Below are positions 1-5,477 of a stretch of DNA of 6,460 nt, one piece after another. Each line of letters opens with the position of its first letter. Within the stretch, counting starts at the first letter, position 1. Both the position numbers and the translations under genes were made by a program. Source of the stretch: Treponema sp. (GTDB taxonomy: Bacteria; Spirochaetota; Spirochaetia; Treponematales; Breznakiellaceae); NCBI GenBank assembly GCA_031266095.1, contig JAISBR010000011.1:1-6460 (forward strand). The letters are read 5' to 3'. Under the pieces are notes generated by a model. That model saw only the letters and a list, made by a program, of their open reading frames with translations, made no database searches and had not been told where the DNA came from.

Positions 1-387
1 CACGGTAATTTCTCCCTGCTCGTCGTGCAGGAATACCGGGGAGATAAAGCTGTACTCCTTGTTGAGGACCGCCTCCTCCCCGCGCCGGGTCCATGCCACA
101 TCGGCCCACAGTGAACCGCCCGCTCCGGTACGCAGATTGGTCATCCAGCCCATCGCCGGGGAAGCGCCGCCCCGGGGGGCGGAGAGGTCCGTGGCGTGGT
201 TTTCGTCAAGGACCAGTTTGGAAAGCCGGTCCGTCGAATTAAAAACAACTCTTTCAGGATTACTGTTTTTCCAGGTACGCCCGTCCCGGCCTTGGATCAC
301 AGCCCCGGCAGGAATGAGTTCGATGGAAGACGGTAATGCTCCGCCTTCAAAATTAAGCGATAAAAAAAGGCTGCCGGTACGTTCCAT
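1..387 (-). CDS. Mu gpI-like prohead protease / scaffold (N-terminal part, runs off the left edge)
   Basis: Partial gene: an ATG at 387 opens 129 codons in one frame to the window edge with no stop. The N-terminal half matches the Mu I-protein family (Mu-like protease, Pfam Mu-like_Pro). Visible family hallmarks are an 'ELIPAG' strand (about residues 23-28), 'GRDGR' (about 32-36), 'LDENHATDLSAPRG' (the 'DYEHQT' region of other members), 'PAMGWMTNLR', and 'EYSFISPVFLHDEQGE' near the edge. In Mu this protein cleaves itself and the internal scaffold during head maturation, and the shorter product of the same gene is the scaffold. It is the first morphogenesis gene here, 37 nt after the Mor-family activator. 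ATG 387 is the only conventional start: an in-frame TAG lies at 397-399 and no ATG, GTG or TTG occurs before the conserved region. The only Shine-Dalgarno-like element is a weak AGG 8 nt upstream, and both it and the start codon lie inside a terminator-type hairpin. The family call is firm; the exact initiation mechanism is not. Confidence 0.88.
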   Translation of the reverse strand, partial: MERTGSLFLSLNFEGGALPSSIELIPAGAVIQGRDGRTWKNSNPERVVFNSTDRLSKLVLDENHATDLSAPRGGASPAMGWMTNLRTGAGGSLWADVAWTRRGEEAVLNKEYSFISPVFLHDEQGEITV

Positions 388-398
388 ACCGACAGCCT
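362..398 (-). terminator. Strong intrinsic terminator after mor, overlapping the protease start codon
   Basis: Read on the minus strand, arm AGGCTGTCGGTA (398-387) pairs with TACCGGCAGCCT (379-368) across a 7-nt loop (386-380). This gives 12 base pairs with a single U.G pair. The 3' arm runs straight into seven T residues (368-362). This is a textbook rho-independent terminator for leftward transcription. It follows the mor stop codon (424-426) by about 25 nt and should end the early transcript. It also contains ATG 387, the apparent start of the protease gene, in the last bases of the upstream arm and the loop. The opposite strand has no T-run after the stem, so it should work mainly leftward. 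Confidence 0.85.
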
Positions 399-419
399 AT
401 TGGAGCAAAGCGTGTTTTT

Positions 420-441
420 TATACTAATCGGGATTAGTATA
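420..441. promoter_or_regulatory. Perfect 22-bp dyad at the end of mor, candidate activator/operator site
   Basis: Left arm TATACTAATC (420-429) and right arm GATTAGTATA (432-441) are perfect inverted repeats separated by GG. The dyad covers the last codons and the TAG stop (426-424) of the Mor-family gene. On the minus strand it is followed by an A-run, not a T-run, so it does not look like a terminator. Mu Mor and C bind as dimers to dyad sites just upstream of weak promoters, so a site for the activator encoded here is the natural suggestion. The arm also contains TATACT, a good -10 look-alike without an obvious -35. The symmetry is seen; the function is inferred. Confidence 0.55.
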
Positions 442-921
442 TTCCTCCAGTTCCAGGAACGGCAGATACGGCATGGAGGGCTTGAGTTTTTCATGCCGCC
501 CCAGCTTCCAGAGGTAACCGGCGTGCACGGCGCTGATGTTATACTCCCGGGCAAGGTCGTTCAGGGTGATGCCGTTTTTACCATAACGATGATAAATCTC
601 AAGGGCGGTAATTTTTTTGAATGCGCACCGTTCCAGGGGGAAATAAACCTGCATGCCTCCGTAGAGAGTCATGAGCTTTTCTAGAATCTTTTCCGCGTCC
701 TGTTCTCCTGCGGCATCGGCAATAACCCGGCGCAGGTTTTCCGCCAGAACCCCGTCTTTCTTTTTCGCCGGGATATAGGTCATCTGGCCGCCGTAGTACC
801 GGCACAGGGCCCGGACCGCTTTCTGCGCGGTCTCCGACGATACCTCTTTCCCGGAGCAGGAGAGGATAAGGTCTTCCACCAGGGCGCTGTCGCGGGGCGT
901 GCGGCCGCCGGATTTACCCAC
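424..921 (-). CDS. mor: Mor-family transcription activator with a duplicated YGG..Y.P motif
   Basis: 165 residues, somewhat longer than Mu Mor (about 130). Mu Mor and its relative C are dimeric activators that turn on middle and late phage promoters. The family signature is a glycine-rich turn and beta strand of the 'GGxxxYxP' type followed by a helix-turn-helix. Here 'YGGMQVYFP' (residues 87-95) precedes a helical DNA-binding domain (about 100-143, including 'LNDLAREYNISAVHAGYLWK'). Unusually, a second copy, 'YGGQMTYIP', lies at 43-51, followed by a short basic and helical stretch, so the N-terminal half looks like a partial internal duplication. The start is GTG 921 with GGAGG 6 nt upstream; it overlaps the gemA-like gene by 8 nt, implying coupled translation. 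As the last early gene, directly before the terminator and the head protease gene, it is placed to switch the phage to late expression. The family assignment is confident; its target promoter is inferred. Confidence 0.85.
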   Translation of the reverse strand: MGKSGGRTPRDSALVEDLILSCSGKEVSSETAQKAVRALCRYYGGQMTYIPAKKKDGVLAENLRRVIADAAGEQDAEKILEKLMTLYGGMQVYFPLERCAFKKITALEIYHRYGKNGITLNDLAREYNISAVHAGYLWKLGRHEKLKPSMPYLPFLELEEYTNPD

Positions 922-1393
922 CCCGCGCCTCCGGCGCTTCCACAGGAACCGAAGTATCGGGATGAAAGCCGGCCTGCTCCATCATATCCCGGAGCGCCAG
1001 GATGACTTTCTGTGCAGTCCGCACCGTGAGAAACCTGAGCGATTTGACTCCGGCAATGCGGTTCACAAAAGCCAGCAGCGCCGCGTCGTTTTTATTCCGG
1101 GCGCACGTTTGCCACATCCCCCTGATGTACTCAAGCTGTGCGGCATTCGCCCCGCCCCGATCTTCACTCTTTACACGACAGGGTTTCTGTTCAAAACCGT
1201 TCCCGCGCATGGCCCGGAGTACCGCCTCAAGCTGCCGAACGCTCATGTCCGTGCAGGAGTGCTTTCCGGTACTGCCCTCAAGAAATGCCCGGTAGGCATC
1301 GTCGGTAAGAGCCATCTTTGCCTTCCCAATATGGATAAGCTGAATGAGCTTTTTTCGCCGGTCCGCCGTGTTTTTCGTTTGTCCGTGGTCCAT
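914..1393 (-). CDS. GemA / gp16-like (DUF1018) phage regulatory protein
   Basis: About 159 residues from ATG 1393. It shows the DUF1018 (Mu gp16/GemA) layout: an N-terminal helix 'KLIQLIHIGKAKMAL', then 'TDDAYRAFL', a linker, and a C-terminal helical part with 'AQLEYIRGMWQTCA' and 'FVNRIAGVKSLRFLTVRTAQ'. Mu GemA is reported to affect host gene expression and DNA topology; its biochemical role is poorly defined. In Mu-like phages it sits just upstream of mor, as here, with an 8-nt overlap. The start is uncertain. An ATG at 1447 lies in an ATGA overlap with the preceding stop and would add 18 residues, but has no Shine-Dalgarno. ATG 1393 has GGGGA (1401-1405) at 7-nt spacing and leaves the expected short N-terminus before the conserved helix, so I prefer it. 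A 7-bp hairpin (1413-1434) lies between the two candidate starts. The family call is confident; the function of this copy is inferred from context. Confidence 0.82.
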   Translation of the reverse strand: MDHGQTKNTADRRKKLIQLIHIGKAKMALTDDAYRAFLEGSTGKHSCTDMSVRQLEAVLRAMRGNGFEQKPCRVKSEDRGGANAAQLEYIRGMWQTCARNKNDAALLAFVNRIAGVKSLRFLTVRTAQKVILALRDMMEQAGFHPDTSVPVEAPEARGG

Positions 1394-1443
1394 TCTAAAA
1401 TCCCCGTAGAGGCCCTGCGCAGGCTTACGCAGGGGGGTCTCTT

Positions 1444-1758
1444 TCATTTTTTGAGTAACCGGTCGGCCTCGGCTTTTTGCGCCTCAGTAAGGGCATTCCG
1501 TTTCATCAGATTTTCTGCAGCCTTTGTTGCAAATTCAGATATCGAGATAAAGCCCTTAACTTTTATGTACGCTTCAATATCCCGCCATTTGTCGAACTGT
1601 ATGAGGTAACTCTTTCGGGACATATCAAGGTCAAACCCTAAAACCTGTTCGCAAAGCCGTAACCGTATTACCGCGTTAGGGGTCATGCCAAATACCTTCG
1701 CTTCATAACGGTATTTTTCAAGTACCTCTTCCGGTAACATTATTTTAAGCTCTTTCAC
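1444..1758 (-). CDS. Small protein with one or two ribbon-helix-helix-like units
   Basis: 104 residues; no named family recognised. The N-terminus 'ELKIMLPEEVLEKYRYEA' followed by 'GMTPNAVIRLRL' reads as a ribbon-helix-helix (RHH) unit: strand, helix, short turn, helix. A second segment, 'SYLIQFDKWRDIEAYIKVKG' then 'ISISEFATKAAENLMKR' (about residues 50-90), has the same strand-helix-turn-helix rhythm. The chain could therefore be a single-chain pseudo-dimer of the fold; RHH proteins normally dimerise to make the DNA-binding sheet. It starts at GTG 1758 with a strong GGAGGG at 7-nt spacing, located inside the end of the preceding gene, and its stop forms an ATGA overlap with an alternative start of the gemA-like gene. 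A role as a phage DNA-binding regulator is inferred from fold pattern and operon position only. A highly charged C-terminal tail ends in KK. Confidence 0.65.
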   Translation of the reverse strand: MKELKIMLPEEVLEKYRYEAKVFGMTPNAVIRLRLCEQVLGFDLDMSRKSYLIQFDKWRDIEAYIKVKGFISISEFATKAAENLMKRNALTEAQKAEADRLLKK

Positions 1759-1761
1759 TTT

Positions 1762-1962
1762 TTATCCCTCCCGTTCAGCAACAGCCCGGTGATGCATGCA
1801 CTCGTCAGCATGGACACACACATCGGCGGTACCAAACGGCCATAACTCCATATAGGCATCCAGAACATCCTCAATGAGCACCGAAAGAGATGTCCGCCCC
1901 TCATGCTCCGCGTTATAGGCCGCCAGCCTTTCCATACAATCGTCAGACAAATCAATCTTCAT
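1762..1962 (-). CDS. Small hypothetical protein, RHH-like N-terminus
   Basis: 66 residues. The opening 'MKIDLSDDCMERLAAYNAEH' then 'TSLSVLIEDVLDAYMELW' fits a single ribbon-helix-helix unit (short strand, helix A, turn, helix B). The remaining 25 residues contain three histidines and two cysteines ('DVCVHADECMHHRAVAEREG'), a spacing that could bind a metal but matches no motif I know. ATG 1962 has GGAGG at 6-nt spacing and lies 17 nt after the ATPase stop; its own TAA is 3 nt before the next GTG start. An overlapping ORF in another frame (1755-1955) has no good start signal and an unlikely composition. Real coding is likely from the tight fit in the operon. Function is unknown; a DNA-binding accessory or regulator is a guess. 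Confidence 0.6.
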   Translation of the reverse strand: MKIDLSDDCMERLAAYNAEHEGRTSLSVLIEDVLDAYMELWPFGTADVCVHADECMHHRAVAEREG

Positions 1963-1979
1963 CGTTCCCCTCCGGTTCT

Positions 1980-2837
1980 TTACAGGCTGTTTATGACATC
2001 CGCATCCACGAGCTTCACCTTCATGGAGGCGGCCAGGTTCATGGCCTTCCGCGCCCAGTTGTTGATCAAAAGCGGATAGGCCACCGAATACATCACCCCG
2101 TTCCGGGTCTGCCGCCGCAGTTTCGCTGCCAGCGCTTCACACCCGGCGTCCCCGATAATCTTCTTCCGCTCCCTGCCCAGCCGCCCAAACTTGATGTCCA
2201 GGTACGCGGCAATATCCGCACCGGTCCCCAGGGGCGCAAGCTCCAGTACCTCCATACGCCGGATCACCTCCCGGGCCTCCCAGTTCTTGCTCTCGTCCAG
2301 TTTCGATTTCAGTTCGATCTGGCCGATGAGCACAATCGCCAGCAGCTTCTTAAACCCGTCCTCCATCTCCCAAAAACGTTTCAGATATTTAAGCGTGGAG
2401 ATGTTCAAATCGTGGGCTTCCTCGATCATCAGGACATGGCTGAACCCGGAACGGCTGGAGTTGGTTAAAATCCGCTCCACCTGCCGGGCCTTCCCCTCCA
2501 GGCTGCGCCGGGGGGCTTCGGTGGAACAGTCATTGATAATGGCGTCGCAGATGGTACTGGTGGTCAGCCGGGTCTTGTCTACGCACCGGGGGGTGATAAC
2601 CCGTACCTTCTGGTCCTCAAGCTGCCAGCGGTCTACGGCAAGACGGCGGATGGTACTCTTGCCGCTCCCGCTCTCGCCCACCAGGGCGACCATACCGCCC
2701 ACCTTGGCCGCCTGCATCAGGTACTCGGCGACAAACCGGGTATCATCGGTCAGATATACGTCATCCGCTTTTACCACATCCCCGGAAAACGGGTCCCGGG
2801 TAAGTCCGAATTTCTTAAAGGTCTTCATCTGCAGCAT
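1980..2837 (-). CDS. AAA+ ATPase, transposition partner protein (MuB/TniB/TnsC/ExeA type)
   Basis: 285 residues. A short 'FGLTRDPFSGDV' lead-in (about 10-21), typical of ExeA/TniB-like ATPases, precedes the core. Walker A is GESGSGKST (54-62, Lys60); Walker B is 'HVLMIEEAHD' (134-143, with Glu139-Glu140); sensor 1 is around 'IVLIGQ' (168-173); an arginine-containing 'EVIRRMEVLEL' (190-200) follows. Such proteins bind ATP, coat target DNA and direct or activate the transposase, giving target choice and target immunity. It starts at ATG 2837 with AGGAG 6 nt upstream overlapping the transposase stop; the genes are 9 nt apart and surely cotranscribed. Unlike Mu MuB there is no room for an N-terminal helix-turn-helix before Walker A. 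The ATPase and partnership are firm from motifs and synteny; the mechanism in this phage is inferred. Confidence 0.9.
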   Translation of the reverse strand: MLQMKTFKKFGLTRDPFSGDVVKADDVYLTDDTRFVAEYLMQAAKVGGMVALVGESGSGKSTIRRLAVDRWQLEDQKVRVITPRCVDKTRLTTSTICDAIINDCSTEAPRRSLEGKARQVERILTNSSRSGFSHVLMIEEAHDLNISTLKYLKRFWEMEDGFKKLLAIVLIGQIELKSKLDESKNWEAREVIRRMEVLELAPLGTGADIAAYLDIKFGRLGRERKKIIGDAGCEALAAKLRRQTRNGVMYSVAYPLLINNWARKAMNLAASMKVKLVDADVINSL

Positions 2838-2846
2838 GATTGACTC

Positions 2847-4607
2847 CTAAGCAGTTTTGCTTTTCCTGACCGCCGCCGGAGTTTCTTCAAGTTCTTTTCC
2901 GGTGGGGGCCGCGCCGCCTGTAATGACCAGACCGGCGGTAGGAACCGGAGGATCAGCCTGGGGCTTGCGCGCTTTGATAACACCATCAACGGCCCGGGAG
3001 GGCACCCCTTCGGGGTACTGTTCCCGCAGGCTGTCGATGAAACCGTCCGGCACTTCGCCGCATTCCGCCTTGACCCGCTTGGCCGCCTCTACCGCGCTGA
3101 TGATAATCTCGTGGGTGTGTACGGTTTCCGCGATTTCAACCGGCGTCCCTTCGCTCTGCCGCATAAAGGGATTTTCCGCTGAAATAAAACTGTGGGCCGG
3201 TCCCGCAAGCGCTCCGGCAGCGAGTTCTGCCGCCTTCGCCTGTTTCTCCCGCTCGGTGTCCCTCGGCCGTTTGTACTGTTTTCCGAATACCGGGGCGGTC
3301 ACGTCGAACCCGGCCTCGTCAAACACGACGGGTTTAATTTCAAAACTTACTTCGACGCCTTCGTGTTCGTAGAAAACGATACAGGGGAAATCCGCTTCCG
3401 TCGTTACCAGTACCGGCTGTAACTGAACTTCCATCCCGACCAGGATGCCCGGTAAATCACGAACGCTGTATTTAAGGGATCGCCCGGCCCGGGGGTGAAC
3501 GATGCTTACCAACAGGTTACCGGCAACTTTGCGGGTCTGAATGCTTTTGGCAAAGATCTGGCGGCAGGTTTCCTTATCGGGCAGTTCCCGCAGTTGTTCC
3601 GGCTTGATGCGCTGCCAGAGGGTACTCCGACTTAAAACGATTTCGTTTCGGTGCAGGCGCGTGTCCAGTCCGGTAATAAGATTGGCGTTGTACGCCGCGC
3701 ACCACCGTTCAACCGCTTCATTCAGTTCGTCCACGCTTCGTACCGGCTCAAAGCGGAGGCGGCTTTCAAACTGCCTTTCAACAAGGCTGTTGCCGTTCTC
3801 TACCTGGCCCTTGGCCCGGGGGTTCCCCGGCAGATGCGGCAGGGTTTTTACGCCAAAGGCTTTCAGCGCATTGGTGGTCGCCTTCGCAATATTCGCCGTA
3901 CCGCAGTCCCAGATTAAAAGTTCCGGGAGACCGTGAAATACATAGGCGTTGTACTGTTTTTGGCCCCAGGCGTACAGCAGGAAGTCATACATATTCGCCG
4001 CCGTCTCACCCGCCTCCTCGTAGTAGCGGGCGCAGACGGAACCGGAGTAATGATCGGTCAGCACATAGCGCAGGCATTTCTTCCTGCCGTCTTTAAAAAA
4101 ATTTTTGTTTTTATAATGCTCACTGCCGCTGATGATCTTTTGTCCGCCCCGCGGTGCGTAATACAGCAGCGAAACGGAAGGGTCTGCCTGGTGAACCTGA
4201 TTGGGGTATTCGGTTCTCATGGATTGATGCGGCGCGGGGACCCTGGTGTCGGCCACCGACAGATGGTTTAGCCGGAGCAGTTCCCGCAGGCGGCTGTCGC
4301 CTACCGGAACATTGATACCCCGGGCTTCCAGGATTGACCGGAGTACGTTCACCGGAAGCGTTGCCTTGCCGTTCTTACGGACGCACTGTTTAAGCATCGC
4401 TCCTACGGCGTCCAAAAGTTCCGCATCCACCGATGAGGTCCCGGCGTCTTTGCGCTTGGCGCGGCCGGATTCCCATCCGTTTTCTTTCAGGACTTTGTAC
4501 GCCTTGGCGGCGGAGAAGGCAAACATTTTGCACATCTCGTCTACCACCGCCTTGTGTTCGGCGGCGGTTCCGGCGGCGGCCATCCGGTCAACCCAGGTTT
4601 TATACAC
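2847..4607 (-). CDS. Mu-like DDE transposase (TnsB/TniA-type catalytic spacing)
   Basis: 586 residues from GTG 4607. The N-terminal 70 residues are helical with a helix-turn-helix look ('AFSAAKAYKVLKENGW'). The RNase H-fold integrase core spans roughly residues 130-310: Asp142 in 'VHQADPSV', Asp234 in 'LLIWDCGTAN' and Glu270 in 'PRAKGQVENGN' form the DDE triad. A beta-rich domain follows (about 345-430, like the Mu transposase C-terminal barrel), then a low-complexity tail of about 145 residues, where the ATPase-interacting region of such proteins normally lies. It would integrate and replicate the phage by transposition, working with the adjacent ATPase. Thirty-five residues separate the second Asp from the Glu, as in TnsB/TniA and retroviral integrases, and fewer than in MuA. 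The frame is open to an ATG at 4694, but those 29 residues overlap the preceding gene; GTG 4607 has GAGGGG at 7-nt spacing and an 8-nt overlap with the upstream stop. ATG 4583 is another option. Confidence 0.9.
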   Translation of the reverse strand: MYKTWVDRMAAAGTAAEHKAVVDEMCKMFAFSAAKAYKVLKENGWESGRAKRKDAGTSSVDAELLDAVGAMLKQCVRKNGKATLPVNVLRSILEARGINVPVGDSRLRELLRLNHLSVADTRVPAPHQSMRTEYPNQVHQADPSVSLLYYAPRGGQKIISGSEHYKNKNFFKDGRKKCLRYVLTDHYSGSVCARYYEEAGETAANMYDFLLYAWGQKQYNAYVFHGLPELLIWDCGTANIAKATTNALKAFGVKTLPHLPGNPRAKGQVENGNSLVERQFESRLRFEPVRSVDELNEAVERWCAAYNANLITGLDTRLHRNEIVLSRSTLWQRIKPEQLRELPDKETCRQIFAKSIQTRKVAGNLLVSIVHPRAGRSLKYSVRDLPGILVGMEVQLQPVLVTTEADFPCIVFYEHEGVEVSFEIKPVVFDEAGFDVTAPVFGKQYKRPRDTEREKQAKAAELAAGALAGPAHSFISAENPFMRQSEGTPVEIAETVHTHEIIISAVEAAKRVKAECGEVPDGFIDSLREQYPEGVPSRAVDGVIKARKPQADPPVPTAGLVITGGAAPTGKELEETPAAVRKSKTA

Positions 4608-5469
4608 CCGTCTTCCCCTCAATGATGTCGAAAAAGTTGTCCACAACCGGGCAGGGGTTTTCAAAACCGGCCTGCCATTGATCGAGAAGGTCATGGATGG
4701 TTACAGAATCGGGGACAAACTCGTTCAGCCAGGCATTGAGTTCCTGAACGCCGATGCCGGGGATTTTTTCACCCTCGTTGAGTATGGACATTGCCTCACG
4801 GAAACCTGCGGAGATTTTTGCGAGTGCGATGCTATACTCTGCCGTTAGAGTCCGCAACTGCCTTTCAGCTTTCTGCGCCGGCGTAAGTTGCATGGGGTCT
4901 TCGGCGCGGATTTTCAGGTCGTCAATTATCTCGTTGAGCTTCTCGACTTCCTTCTTGTGTGCCGCTTTCTGGCGTTCAAGTTTCTGGCGTGTCTTCTTTA
5001 TTTCCTCTCCAAGTTCGGCGGTTGTCATCTTAAATACGTCATCATGGGGGATACCGGCGAGATCGCCACCATTGGAAAATGTATCAATCTCTTCTTTGGT
5101 GAAGGCGGTAAGCAGGCGGGCCTTTCTTGTGCCCAAATTCTGCACGGTGCAGAATTTGTCTCCAAACTTTTCAACCATTAGCATAGCCCAATTTGCCGCT
5201 GTAACATTGATGTCTCTCTGTTGTAAACCTTCCAAAAAGCGTCCGTGTCCAACTGCAGCCTTATACCACAGGCAATATTTCCCAAGCTCATAAAGCTCTT
5301 GCGACGTTCGTTCCGCCTTAAAAACAATACAGTCCAGAACCCGCTGTTCCTCGAAGGGCTGCCCGTCACCGTAAAGCTCGGTTGCCTTTTCGATTGCCTC
5401 TTGCTGTTTATCCATCGCCACAACAGCCCTTTCATCATCAGGCGCAATTTTATTCTTCGTTCTGGCCAT
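4600..5469 (-). CDS. Phage protein with DUF3102-like N-terminal half and central coiled coil
   Basis: 289 residues from ATG 5469. Residues about 50-150 ('ELYELGKYCLWYKAAVGHGR', 'NVTAANWAMLMVEKFGD', then 'LLTAFTKEEIDTF') resemble DUF3102-type phage and plasmid proteins: a helix, a 'GHGRFLE'-like turn, a helix-turn-helix-like segment and a 'T..L..L..EE' helix. Residues about 149-190 form a strongly charged coiled coil ('EEIKKTRQKLERQKAAHKKE'), then a helical C-terminal part. The match is by eye and moderate. The protein probably self-associates and may bind DNA; its role is unknown. It lies directly before the transposase and overlaps it by 8 nt, so a replication or transposition accessory role is plausible. 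The frame is open to 5592, but ATG 5469 has TAGGGGG 4 nt upstream, made from the stop of the preceding gene, while a start at 5592 would overlap that gene by over 100 nt. A 25-nt perfect palindrome (5134-5158) lies within the coding sequence. Confidence 0.72.
   Translation of the reverse strand: MARTKNKIAPDDERAVVAMDKQQEAIEKATELYGDGQPFEEQRVLDCIVFKAERTSQELYELGKYCLWYKAAVGHGRFLEGLQQRDINVTAANWAMLMVEKFGDKFCTVQNLGTRKARLLTAFTKEEIDTFSNGGDLAGIPHDDVFKMTTAELGEEIKKTRQKLERQKAAHKKEVEKLNEIIDDLKIRAEDPMQLTPAQKAERQLRTLTAEYSIALAKISAGFREAMSILNEGEKIPGIGVQELNAWLNEFVPDSVTIHDLLDQWQAGFENPCPVVDNFFDIIEGKTGV
4615..4620 (-). promoter_or_regulatory. Ribosome binding site that sets the transposase start
   Basis: GAGGGG on the minus strand lies 7 nt before GTG 4607, inside the last codons of the upstream gene. 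No comparable signal precedes the more upstream ATG at 4694. It implies coupled translation of the transposase with the gene before it. Confidence 0.6.
5134..5158. repeat. 25-nt perfect palindrome (12-bp arms, 1-nt centre)
   Basis: Arm CAAATTCTGCAC (5134-5145) and its exact complement GTGCAGAATTTG (5147-5158) flank a single G. It lies inside the DUF3102-like gene, encoding the residues around 'DKFCTVQNLG'. A 12-bp exact arm is far longer than expected by chance in a window this size. It could be a protein binding site (operator, partition-like site, topoisomerase or transposase enhancer) or an RNA hairpin; no T-run follows on either strand, so it is not an intrinsic terminator. The symmetry is certain, the function is not. 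Confidence 0.7.
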
Positions 5470-5477
5470 TATTCCCC

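Noticed and set aside
59..427. Rightward 122-codon ORF at the left end
   Set aside because: It is antisense to the protease I gene, whose minus-strand translation matches a known family; the rightward product is Ser/Pro/Arg-rich with no recognisable domain.
1824..1836. 13-nt direct repeat CGGCGGTACCAAA shared with 5804-5816
   Set aside because: A 13-nt match somewhere in a window this long is near chance expectation, and the two copies have unrelated contexts (coding versus leader).
1755..1955. 66-codon minus-strand ORF overlapping the RHH-like gene at 1762-1962
   Set aside because: No convincing ribosome site and an unlikely Trp/Met/Arg-rich composition; the other frame has GGAGG, tight spacing and a plausible fold.
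1890..2850. Long rightward ORFs (192 and 219 codons) across the ATPase gene
   Set aside because: The minus strand there encodes a complete AAA+ ATPase with Walker A and B motifs; the rightward products are Arg/Ser/Pro-rich shadows of high-GC coding sequence.
4608..4694. Extra 29 codons at the front of the transposase
   Set aside because: They lie in the overlap with the upstream gene, have no ribosome binding site at ATG 4694 and add no recognisable domain; GTG 4607 has a good one.
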